Source of the DNA: Cladorhizidae sp. MBARI D1340-BT2
Lineage: Eukaryota; Porifera; Demospongiae; Poecilosclerida; Cladorhizidae
Assembly (NCBI GenBank): GCA_028752905.1
Contig: JAQNBH010000002.1
Span: 26,705,932-26,769,931, forward strand
Direction of reading: 5' to 3'
Length of the DNA: 64,000 nucleotides
A program made the position numbers and the translations under genes. Below, piece after piece: positions 35,781 to 48,132 of this stretch (positions are counted from its first letter, which is position 1; each line of letters opens with the position of its first letter). The notes beneath the pieces are model-generated. The model was not told the origin of the DNA, made no database searches, and saw only the letters and a list, made by a program, of their open reading frames with translations.

Positions 35781-38700
35781 CTTGATATTTGCCCTAATTT
35801 GGTCTATATGTTTCTCATTTTCCCCCCGAAAATCTTGTTTTTTTGCCGTAAAGCTCATAACTTTTCTACACTTTATCCAAAAAAGATAATTTTTATATCA
35901 CCGGATAGCTCTTCTAATTATCTGTCTTTTGTACGTGCCAAAATTTTGAGTACTCTAAGTATTAGCAAGTTATGGTGATTTGAAGTGGTAAGGTTTGGGA
36001 TTTTTCCTGGCGTTTTCCAGTTGCCAAAGCGGTGGCCTGCCAGTGAAAAACCACTACATTTATTGATAATCTGTTCACATGTTGCAGATAAGGGCCTTCT
36101 CTATCAGTTGACAAAATCTGGGACTTTGGTCTTGTTAATTAGGGCAGTTATGAATTGTACTCTTACTTGATGCTAAACATGTTCTTGATATTTGCCCTAA
36201 TTTGGTCTATATGTTTCTCATTTCCCCCCCGAAAATCTTGTTTTTTTGCCGTGAAGCTCATAACTATTCTACACTTTACCCCCAAAAGATAATTTTTATA
36301 TCACGGGAAAGCCCTTCTAATTATCTGTCTTTTGTACGTGCCAAAGTTTTGAGTACTCTAAGTATTAGGAAGTTATGATGATTTGAAGTGGTAAGGTTTG
36401 TGATTTTTCCTGGCGTTTTCCAGTTGCCAAAGCGGTGGCCTGCCAGTGAAAAACCACTACATTTATTGATAATCTGTTCACATGTTGCAGATAAGGGCCT
36501 TCTCTATCAGTTGACAAAATCTGGGACTTTGGTGTTGTTAATTAGGGCAGTTATGAATTGTACTCTTACTTGATGCTAAACATGTTAGCTTCGTAGATTA
36601 TCCACACTTCACTGAATAGACTTGTTATACAGCTATTAAGATAGGACTCTCCAAGTGCTCTCTCTTGATACCAAACATCCATATATTCTGCACACTTCAC
36701 TGTAATGGACTTGCAAGATAGGTATCTCTCAGTGTTCTCTATCTTGAGCTAAACAATTTAGCTTCATAGATTCTCCACACTTCACTGAATAGACTTGATA
36801 TATAGCTCTAAAGGTAGGCCTCTCTCTGTTCTCTCTCTTGATACCAAACATCCGTATATTCCGCATACTTCACAGTAATGGACTTGATAGAATCACAAGA
36901 TAGGTTTCTCTCTGCTCTCTCTTGATGCTAAATAGATTCTCCACACTTCACTGAATAAACTTGATATATAGCTATTAAGATAGGTCTCTCTCTGTGCTCT
37001 CTGTTGATATCAAACATCCATAATATTCTGCACACTTTACTGTAATGGACTTGATATGATTCGAATGATAGGTTTCATTATGTGTTCTCTATCTTGATAT
37101 TTGCCCTAATTTGGTCTATATGTTTCTCATTTTCCCCCCGAAAATCTTGTTTTTTTTGCCGTGAAGCTCATAACTTTTCTACACTTTACCCAAAAAAGAT
37201 AATTTTTATATAACCGGATAGCTCTTCTAATTATCTGTCTTTTGTACGTGCCAAAATTTTGAGTACTCTAAGTATTAGCAAGTTATGGTGATTTGAAGTG
37301 GTAAGGTTTGGGATTTTTCCTGGCGTTTTCCAGTTGCCAAAGCGGTGGCCTGCCAGTGAAAAACCACTACATTTATTGATAATCTGTTCACATGTTGCAG
37401 ATAAGGGCCTTCTCTATCAGTTGACAAAATCTGGGACTTTGGTCTTGTTAATTAGGGCAGTTATGAATTGTACTCTTACTTGATGCTAAACATGTTAGCT
37501 TCGTAGATTATCCACACTTCACTGAATAGACTTGTTATACAGCTATTAAGATAGGACTCTCCAAGTGCTCTCTCTTGATACCAAACATCCATATATTCTG
37601 CACACTTCACTGTAATGGACTTGCAAGATAGGTATCTCTCAGTGTTCTCTATCTTGAGCTAAACATGTTAGCTTCATAGATTCTCCACACTTCACTGAAT
37701 AGACTTGATATATAGCTCTAAAGGTAGGCCTCTCTCTGTTCTCTCTCTTGATACCAAACATCCGTATATTCCGCATACTTCACAGTAATGGACTTGATAG
37801 AATCACAAGATAGGTTTCTCTCTGCTCTCTCTTGATGCTAAATAGATTCTCCACACTTCACTGAATAAACTTGATATATAGCTATTAAGATAGGTCTCTC
37901 TCTGTGCTCTCTGTTGATATCAAACATCCATAATATTCTGCACACTTTACTGTAATGGACTTGATATGATTCGAATGATAGGTTTCATTATGTGTTCTCT
38001 ATCTTGATATTTGCCCTAATTTGGTCTATATGTTTCTCATTTTCCCCCCGAAAATCTTGTTTTTTTGCCGTAAAGCTCATAACTTTTCTACACTTTATCC
38101 AAAAAAGATAATTTTTATATCACCGGATAGCTCTTCTAATTATCTGTCTTTTGTACGTGCCAAAATTTTGAGTACTCTAAGTATTAGCAAGTTATGGTGA
38201 TTTGAAGTGGTAAGGTTTGGGATTTTTCCTGGCGTTTTCCAGTTGCCAAAGCGGTGGCCTGCCAGTGAAAAACCACTACATTTATTGATAATCTGTTCAC
38301 ATGTTGCAGATAAGGGCCTTCTCTATCAGTTGACAAAATCTGGGACTTTGGTCTTGTTAATTAGGGCAGTTATGAATTGTACTCTTACTTGATGCTAAAC
38401 ATGTTCTTGATATTTGCCCTAATTTGGTCTATATGTTTCTCATTTCCCCCCCGAAAATCTTGTTTTTTTGCCGTGAAGCTCATAACTATTCTACACTTTA
38501 CCCCCAAAAGATAATTTTTATATCACGGGAAAGCCCTTCTAATTATCTGTCTTTTGTACGTGCCAAAGTTTTGAGTACTCTAAGTATTAGGAAGTTATGA
38601 TGATTTGAAGTGGTAAGGTTTGTGATTTTTCCTGGCGTTTTCCAGTTGCCAAAGCGGTGGCCTGCCAGTGAAAAACCACTACATTTATTGATAATCTGTT

Positions 38701-40224
38701 CACATGTTGCAGATAAGGGCCTTCTCTATCAGTTGACAAAATCTGGGACTTTGGTGTTGTTAATTAGGGCAGTTATGAATTGTACTCTTACTTGATGCTA
38801 AACATGTTAGCTTCGTAGATTATCCACACTTCACTGAATAGACTTGTTATACAGCTATTAAGATAGGACTCTCCAAGTGCTCTCTCTTGATACCAAACAT
38901 CCATATATTCTGCACACTTCACTGTAATGGACTTGCAAGATAGGTATCTCTCAGTGTTCTCTATCTTGAGCTAAACAATTTAGCTTCATAGATTCTCCAC
39001 ACTTCACTGAATAGACTTGATATATAGCTCTAAAGGTAGGCCTCTCTCTGTTCTCTCTCTTGATACCAAACATCCGTATATTCCGCATACTTCACAGTAA
39101 TGGACTTGATAGAATCACAAGATAGGTTTCTCTCTGCTCTCTCTTGATGCTAAATAGATTCTCCACACTTCACTGAATAAACTTGATATATAGCTATTAA
39201 GATAGGTCTCTCTCTGTGCTCTCTGTTGATATCAAACATCCATAATATTCTGCACACTTTACTGTAATGGACTTGATATGATTCGAATGATAGGTTTCAT
39301 TATGTGTTCTCTATCTTGATATTTGCCCTAATTTGGTCTATATGTTTCTCATTTTCCCCCCGAAAATCTTGTTTTTTTTGCCGTGAAGCTCATAACTTTT
39401 CTACACTTTACCCAAAAAAGATAATTTTTATATAACCGGATAGCTCTTCTAATTATCTGTCTTTTGTACGTGCCAAAATTTTGAGTACTCTAAGTATTAG
39501 CAAGTTATGGTGATTTGAAGTGGTAAGGTTTGGGATTTTTCCTGGCGTTTTCCAGTTGCCAAAGCGGTGGCCTGCCAGTGAAAAACCACTACATTTATTG
39601 ATAATCTGTTCACATGTTGCAGATAAGGGCCTTCTCTATCAGTTGACAAAATCTGGGACTTTGGTCTTGTTAATTAGGGCAGTTATGAATTGTACTCTTA
39701 CTTGATGCTAAACATGTTAGCTTCGTAGATTATCCACACTTCACTGAATAGACTTGTTATACAGCTATTAAGATAGGACTCTCCAAGTGCTCTCTCTTGA
39801 TACCAAACATCCATATATTCTGCACACTTCACTGTAATGGACTTGCAAGATAGGTATCTCTCAGTGTTCTCTATCTTGAGCTAAACATGTTAGCTTCATA
39901 GATTCTCCACACTTCACTGAATAGACTTGATATATAGCTCTAAAGGTAGGCCTCTCTCTGTTCTCTCTCTTGATACCAAACATCCGTATATTCCGCATAC
40001 TTCACAGTAATGGACTTGATAGAATCACAAGATAGGTTTCTCTCTGCTCTCTCTTGATGCTAAATAGATTCTCCACACTTCACTGAATAAACTTGATATA
40101 TAGCTATTAAGATAGGTCTCTCTCTGTGCTCTCTGTTGATATCAAACATCCATAATATTCTGCACACTTTACTGTAATGGACTTGATATGATTCGAATGA
40201 TAGGTTTCATTATGTGTTCTCTAT
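35781..40224 (+). repeat. 2222 bp block in two tandem copies
   Basis: 35781-38002 and 38003-40224, each Ba-Bb-A-Ba-A. Shared marks are GCCGTAAAGC in the first Ba and an eight-T run plus ATATAACCGG in the second Ba (404 bp, at 37093 and 39315). GCCGTAAAGC occurs once more in the Ba at 42782, so part of this block exists a third time. Confidence 0.9.
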
Positions 40225-40961
40225 CTTGATATTTGCCCTAATTTGGTCTATATGTTTCTCATTTCCCCCCCGAAAATCTTGTTTTTTTTGCCGTGAAGCT
40301 CATAACTTTTCTACACTTTACCCAAAAAAGATAATTTTTATATCACCGGATAGCTCTTCTAATTATCTGTCTTTTGTACGTGCCAAAATTTTGAGTACTC
40401 TAAGTATTAGCAAGTTATGGTGATTTGAAGTGGTAAGGTTTGGAATTTTTCCTGGCGTTTTCCAGTTGCCAAAGCGGTGGCCTGCCAGTGAAAAACCACT
40501 ACATTTATTGATAATCTGTTCACATGTTGCAGATAAGGGCCTTCTCTATCAGTTGACAAAATCTGGGACTTTGGTCTTGTTAATTAGGGCAGTTATGAAT
40601 TGTACTCTTACTTGATGCTAAACATGTTAGCTTCGTAGATTATCCACACTTCACTGAATAGACTTGTTATACAGCTATTAAGATAGGACTCTCCAAGTGC
40701 TCTCTCTTGATACCAAACATCCATATATTCCGCATACTTCACAGTAATGGACTTGATAGAATCACAAGATAGGTTTCTCTCTGCTCTCTCTTGATGCTAA
40801 ATAGATTCTCCACACTTCACTGAATAAACTTGATATATAGCTATTAAGATAGGTCTCTCTCTGTGCTCTCTGTTGATATCAAACATCCATAATATTCTGC
40901 ACACTTTACTGTAATGGACTTGATATGATTCGAATGATAGGTTTCATTATGTGTTCTCTAT
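40225..40961 (+). repeat. Unit with shortened A, 737 bp
   Basis: B 40225-40628 (404 bp, T8, GGTTTGGAATTT) followed by an A of only 333 bp. Confidence 0.9.
40629..40961 (+). repeat. Shortened A module, 333 bp
   Basis: h1 is followed by a hybrid half-unit that starts as h2 (CATCCATATATTC) and continues as h4 (CGCATACTTCACAG), then h5 and h6. The missing 173 bp equal h2+h3 (79+94). The exchange took place inside the similar ATATATTC / GTATATTC sequence of h2 and h4, one full dimer out of register. It is the only such A in the window. Confidence 0.92.
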
Positions 40962-42781
40962 CTTGATATTTGCCCTAATTTGGTCTATATGTTTCTCATT
41001 TTCCCCCCGAAAATCTTGTTTTTTTTGCCGTGAAGCTCATAACTTTTCTACACTTTACCCAAAAAAGATAATTTTTATATAACCGGATAGCTCTTCTAAT
41101 TATCTGTCTTTTGTACGTGCCAAAATTTTGAGTACTCTAAGTATTAGCAAGTTATGGTGATTTGAAGTGGTAAGGTTTGGGATTTTTCCTGGCGTTTTCC
41201 AGTTGCCAAAGCGGTGGCCTGCCAGTGAAAAACCACTACATTTATTGATAATCTGTTCACATGTTGCAGATAAGGGCCTTCTCTATCAGTTGACAAAATC
41301 TGGGACTTTGGTCTTGTTAATTAGGGCAGTTATGAATTGTACTCTTACTTGATGCTAAACATGTTAGCTTCGTAGATTATCCACACTTCACTGAATAGAC
41401 TTGTTATACAGCTATTAAGATAGGACTCTCCAAGTGCTCTCTCTTGATACCAAACATCCATATATTCTGCACACTTCACTGTAATGGACTTGCAAGATAG
41501 GTATCTCTCAGTGTTCTCTATCTTGAGCTAAACATGTTAGCTTCATAGATTCTCCACACTTCACTGAATAGACTTGATATATAGCTCTAAAGGTAGGCCT
41601 CTCTCTGTTCTCTCTCTTGATACCAAACATCCGTATATTCCGCATACTTCACAGTAATGGACTTGATAGAATCACAAGATAGGTTTCTCTCTGCTCTCTC
41701 TTGATGCTAAATAGATTCTCCACACTTCACTGAATAAACTTGATATATAGCTATTAAGATAGGTCTCTCTCTGTGCTCTCTGTTGATATCAAACATCCAT
41801 AATATTCTGCACACTTTACTGTAATGGACTTGATATGATTCGAATGATAGGTTTCATTATGTGTTCTCTATCTTGATATTTGCCCTAATTTGGTCTATAT
41901 GTTTCTCATTTTCCCCCCGAAAATCTTGTTTTTTTTGCCGTGAAGCTCATAACTTTTCTACACTTTACCCAAAAAAGATAATTTTTATATCACCGGATAG
42001 CTCTTCTAATTATCTGTCTTTTGTACGTGCCAAAATTTTGAGTACTCTAAGTATTAGCAAGTTATGGTGATTTGAAGTGGTAAGGTTTGGAATTTTTCCT
42101 GGCGTTTTCCAGTTGCCAAAGCGGTGGCCTGCCAGTGAAAAACCACTACATTTATTGATAATCTGTTCACATGTTGCAGATAAGGGCCTTCTCTATCAGT
42201 TGACAAAATCTGGGACTTTGGTCTTGTTAATTAGGGCAGTTATGAATTGTACTCTTACTTGATGCTAAACATGTTAGCTTCGTAGATTATCCACACTTCA
42301 CTGAATAGACTTGATGTATAGCTATTAAGATAGGACTCTCTAAGTGCTCTCTCTTGATACCAAACATCCATATATGCTGCACACTTCACTGTAATGGACT
42401 TGCAAGATAGGTATCTCTCAGTGTTCTCTATCTTGAGCTAAACATGTTAGCTTCATAGATTCTCCACACTTCACTGAATAGACTTGATATATAGCTCTAA
42501 AGGTAGGCCTCTCTCTGTTCTCTCTCTTGATACCAAACATCCGTATATTCCGCATACTTCACAGTAATGGACTTGATAGAATCACAAGATAGGTTTCTCT
42601 CTGCTCTCTCTTGATGCTAAATAGATTCTCCACACTTCACTGAATAAACTTGATATATAGCTATTAAGATAGGTCTCTCTCTGTGCTCTCTGTTGATATC
42701 AAACATCCATAATATTCTGCACACTTTACTGTAATGGACTTGATATGATTCGAATGATAGGTTTCATTATGTGTTCTCTAT
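40962..42781 (+). repeat. Two 910 bp A+B units
   Basis: 40962-41871 and 41872-42781, both with T8 B modules of 404 bp. The B at 40962 has ATATAACCGG, the B at 41872 GGTTTGGAATTT, the same order as at 39315 and 40225 (offset 1647 bp). The A at 42276 has private changes in h1 and h2 (42315-42376). Confidence 0.9.
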
Positions 42782-45002
42782 CTTGATATTTGCCCTAATT
42801 TGGTCTATATGTTTCTCATTTTCCCCCCGAAAATCTTGTTTTTTTGCCGTAAAGCTCATAACTTTTCTACACTTTATCCAAAAAAGATAATTTTTATATC
42901 ACCGGATAGCTCTTCTAATTATCTGTCTTTTGTACGTGCCAAAATTTTGAGTACTCTAAGTATTAGCAAGTTATGGTGATTTGAAGTGGTAAGGTTTGGG
43001 ATTTTTCCTGGCGTTTTCCAGTTGCCAAAGCGGTGGCCTGCCAGTGAAAAACCACTACATTTATTGATAATCTGTTCACATGTTGCAGATAAGGGCCTTC
43101 TCTATCAGTTGACAAAATCTGGGACTTTGGTCTTGTTAATTAGGGCAGTTATGAATTGTACTCTTACTTGATGCTAAACATGTTCTTGATATTTGCCCTA
43201 ATTTGGTCTATATGTTTCTCATTCCCCCCCCGAAAATCTTGTTTTTTTGCCGTGAAGCTCATAACTATTCTACACTTTACCCCCAAAAGATAATTTTTAT
43301 ATCACGGGAAAGCCCTTCTAATTATCTGTCTTTTGTACGTGCCAAAGTTTTGAGTACTCTAAGTATTAGGAAGTTATGATGATTTGAAGTGGTAAGGTTT
43401 GTGATTTTTCCTGGCGTTTTCCAGTTGCCAAAGCGGTGGCCTGCCAGTGAAAAACCACTACATTTATTGATAATCTGTTCACATGTTGCAGATAAGGGCC
43501 TTCTCTATCAGTTGACAAAATCTGGGACTTTGGTGTTGTTAATTAGGGCAGTTATGAATTGTACTCTTACTTGATGCTAAACATGTTAGCTTCGTAGATT
43601 ATCCACACTTCACTGAATAGACTTGTTATACAGCTATTAAGATAGGACTCTCCAAGTGCTCTCTCTTGATACCAAACATCCATATATTCTGCACACTTCA
43701 CTGTAATGGACTTGCAAGATAGGTATCTCTCAGTGTTCTCTATCTTGAGCTAAACAATTTAGCTTCATAGATTCTCCACACTTCACTGAATAGACTTGAT
43801 ATATAGCTCTAAAGGTAGGCCTCTCTCTGTTCTCTCTCTTGATACCAAACATCCGTATATTCCGCATACTTCACAGTAATGGACTTGATAGAATCACAAG
43901 ATAGGTTTCTCTCTGCTCTCTCTTGATGCTAAATAGATTCTCCACACTTCACTGAATAAACTTGATATATAGCTATTAAGATAGGTCTCTCTCTGTGCTC
44001 TCTGTTGATATCAAACATCCATAATATTCTGCACACTTTACTGTAATGGACTTGATATGATTCGAATGATAGGTTTCATTACGTGTTCTCTATCTTGATA
44101 TTTGCCCTAATTTGGTCTATATGTTTCTCATTTTCCCCCCGAAAATCTTGTTTTTTTGCCGTGAAGCTCATAACTTTTCTACACTTTATCCAAAAAAGAT
44201 AATTTTTATATCACCGGATAGCTCTTCTAATTATCTGTCTTTTGTACGTGCCAAAATTTTGAGTACTCTAAGTATTAGCAAGTTATGGTGATTTGAAGTG
44301 GTAAGGTTTGGGATTTTTCCTGGCGTTTTCCAGTTGCCAAAGCGGTGGCCTGCCAGTGAAAAACCACTACATTTATTGATAATCTGTTCACATGTTGCAG
44401 ATAAGGGCCTTCTCTATCAGTTGACAAAATCTGGGACTTTGGTCTTGTTAATTAGGGCAGTTATGAATTGTACTCTTACTTGATGCTAAACATGTTAGCT
44501 TCGTAGATTATCCACACTTCACTGAATAGACTTGTTATACAGCTATTAAGATAGGACTCTCCAAGTGCTCTCTCTTGATACCAAACATCCATATATTCTG
44601 CACACTTCACTGTAATGGACTTGCAAGATAGGTATCTCTCAGTGTTCTCTATCTTGAGCTAAACATGTTAGCTTCATAGATTCTCCACACTTCACTGAAT
44701 AGACTTGATATATAGCTCTAAAGGTAGGCCTCTCTCTGTTCTCTCTCTTGATACCAAACATCCGTATATTCCGCATACTTCACAGTAATGGACTTGATAG
44801 AATCACAAGATAGGTTTCTCTCTGCTCTCTCTTGATGCTAAATAGATTCTCCACACTTCACTGAATAAACTTGATATATAGCTATTAAGATAGGTCTCTC
44901 TCTGTGCTCTCTGTTGATATCAAACATCCATAATATTCTGCACACTTTACTGTAATGGACTTGATATGATTCGAATGATAGGTTTCATTATGTGTTCTCT
45001 AT
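42782..45002 (+). repeat. One 1312 bp and one 909 bp unit
   Basis: 42782-44093 is Ba-Bb-A with GCCGTAAAGC in Ba, C8 in Bb and the CAATTT palindrome in A. 44094-45002 is Ba-A. Confidence 0.9.
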
Positions 45003-48000
45003 CTTGATATTTGCCCTAATTTGGTCTATATGTTTCTCATTTCCCCCCCGAAAATCTTGTTTTTTTGCCGTGAAGCTCATAACTTTTCTACACTTTATCC
45101 AAAAAAGATAATTTTTATATCACCGGATAGCTCTTCTAATTATCTATCTTTTGTACGTGCCAAAATTTTGAGTACTCTAAGTATTAGCAAGTTATAGTGA
45201 TTTGAAGTGGTAAGGTTTGGGATTTTTCCTGGCGTTTTCCAGTTGCCAAAGCGGTGGCCTGCCAGTGAAAAACCACTACATTTATTGATAATCTGTTCAC
45301 ATGTTGCAGATAAGGGCCTTCTCTATCAGTTGACAAAATCTGGGACTTTGGTCTTGTTAATTAGGGCAGTTATGAATTGTACTCTTACTTGATGCTAAAC
45401 ATGTTCTTGATATTTGCCCTTATTTGGTCTATATGTTTCTCATTTCCCCCCCGAAAATCTTGTTTTTTTGCCGTGAAGCTCATAACTATTCTATACTTTA
45501 CCCCCAAAAGATAATTTTTATATCACGGGAAAGCCCTTCTAATTATCTGTCTTTTGTTCGTGCCAAAGTTTTGAGTACTCTAAGTATTAGGAAGTTATGA
45601 TGATTTGAATTGGTAAGGTTTGTGATTTTTCCTGGCGTTTTCCAGTTGCCAAAGCGGTGGCCTGCCAGTGAAAAACCACTACATTTATTGATAATCTGTT
45701 CACATGTTGCAGATAAGGGCCTTCTCTATCAGTTGACAAAATCTGGGACTTTGGTCTTGTTAATTAGGGCAGTTATGAATTGTACTCTTACTTCATGCTA
45801 AACATGTTAGCTTCGTAGATTATCCACACTTCACTGAATAGACTTGTTATACAGCTATTAAGATAGGACTCTCCAAGTGCTCTCTCTTGATACCAAACAT
45901 CCATATATTCTGCACACTTCACTGTAATGGACTTGCAAGATAGGTATCTCTCAGTGTTCTCTATCTTGAGCTAAACAATTTAGCTTCATAGATTCTCCAC
46001 ACTTCACTGAATAGACTTGATATATAGCTCTAAAGGTAGGCCTCTCTCTGTTCTCTCTCTTGATACCAAACATCCGTATATTCCGCATACTTCACAGTAA
46101 TGGACTTGATAGAATCACAAGATAGGTTTCTCTCTGCTCTCTCTTGATGCTAAATAGATTCTCCACACTTCACTGAATAAACTTGATATATAGCTATTAA
46201 GATAGGTCTCTCTCTGTGCTCTCTGTTGATATCAAACATCCATAATATTCTGCAAACTTTACTGTAATGGACTTGATATGATTCGAATGATAGGTTTCAT
46301 TATGTGTTCTCTATCTTGATATTTGCCCTAATTTGGTCTATATGTTTCTCATTTTCCCCCCGAAAATCTTGTTTTTTTGCCGTGAAGCTCATAACATTTC
46401 TACACTTTACCCAAAAAAGATAATTTTTATATCACCGAATAGCTCTTCTAATTATCTGTCTTTTGTACGTGCCAAAATTTTGAGTACTCTAAGTATTAGC
46501 AAGTTATGGTGATTTGAAGTGGTAAGGTTTGGGATTTTTCCTGGCGTTTTCCAGTTGCCAAAGCGGTGGCCTGCCAGTAAAAAACCACTACATTTATTGA
46601 TAATCTGTTCACATGTTGCAGATAAGGGCCTTCTCTATCAGTTGACAAAATCTGGGACTTTGGTCTTGTTAATTAGGGCAGTTATGAATTGTACTCTTAC
46701 TTGATGCTAAACATGTTAGCTTCGTAGATTATCCACACTTCACTGAATAGACTTGTTATACAGCTATTAAGATAGGACTCTCCAAGTGCTCTCTCTTGAT
46801 ACCAAACATCCATATATTCTGCACACTTCACTGTAATGGACTTGCAAGATAGGTATCTCTCAGTGTTCTCTATCTTGAGCTAAACATGTTAGCTTCATAG
46901 ATTCTCCACACTTCACTGAATAGACTTGATATATAGCTCTAAAGGTAGGCCTCTCTCTGTTCTCTCTCTTGATACCAAACATCCGTATATTCCGCATACT
47001 TCACAGTAATGGACTTGATAGAATCACAAGATAGGTTTCTCTCTGCTCTCTCTTGATGCTAAATAGATTCTCCACACTTCACTGAATAAACTTGATATAT
47101 AGCTATTAAGATAGGTCTCTCTCTGTGCTCTCTGTTGATATCAAACATCCATAATATTCTGCACACTTTACTGTAATGGACTTGATATGATTCGAATGAT
47201 AGGTTTCATTATGTGTTCTCTATCTTGATATTTGCCCTAATTTGGTCTATATGTTTCTCATTTTCCCCCCGAAAATCTTGTTTTTTTGCCGTGAAGCTCA
47301 TAACATTTCTACACTTTACCCAAAAAAGATAATTTTTATATCACCGGATAGCTCTTCTAATTATCTGTCTTTTGTACGTGCCAAAATTTTGAGTACTCTA
47401 AGTATTAGCAAGTTATGGTGATTTGAAGTGGTAAGGTTTGGGATTTTTCCTGGCGTTTTCCAGTTGCCAAAGCGGTGGCCTGCCAGTGAAAAACCACTAC
47501 ATTTATTGATAATCTGTTCACATGTTGCAGATAAGGGCCTTCTCTATCAGTTGACAAAATCTGGGACTTTGGTCTTGTTAATTAGGGCAGTTATGAATTG
47601 TACTCTTACTTGATGCTAAACATGTTAGCTTCGTAGATTATCCACACTTCACTGAATAGACTTGTTATACAGCTATTAAGATAGGACTCTCCAAGTGCTC
47701 TCTCTTGATACCAAACATCCATATATTCTGCACACTTCACTGTAATGGACTTGCAAGATAGGTATCTCTCAGTGTTCTCTATCTTGAGCTAAACATGTTA
47801 GCTTCATAGATTCTCCACACTTCACTGAATAGACTTGATATATAGCTCTAAAGGTAGGCCTCTCTCTGTTCTCTCTCTTGATACCAAACATCCGTATATT
47901 CCGCATACTTCACAGTAATGGACTTGATAGAATCACAAGATAGGTTTCTCTCTGCTCTCTCTTGATGCTAAATAGATTCTCCACACTTCACTGAATAAAC

Positions 48001-48132
48001 TTGATATATAGCTATTAAGATAGGTCTCTCTCTGTGCTCTCTGTTGATATCAAACATCCATAATATTCTGCACACTTTACTGTAATGGACTTGATATGAT
48101 TCGAATGATAGGTTTCATTATGTGTTCTCTAT
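45003..48132 (+). repeat. 3130 bp block, copy 1
   Basis: Order is Ba-Bb-A-Ba-A-Ba-A. Marks found only here and in copy 2: ATTATCTATC and GTTATAGTGA in the first Ba; CCCTTATTTGG, CTATACTTTACC, TTTGTTCGTG, GAATTGGTAAGG and CTTCATGC in Bb; TCTGCAAACTTT in the A; GCCAGTAAAAAACC in the next Ba. Confidence 0.93.
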
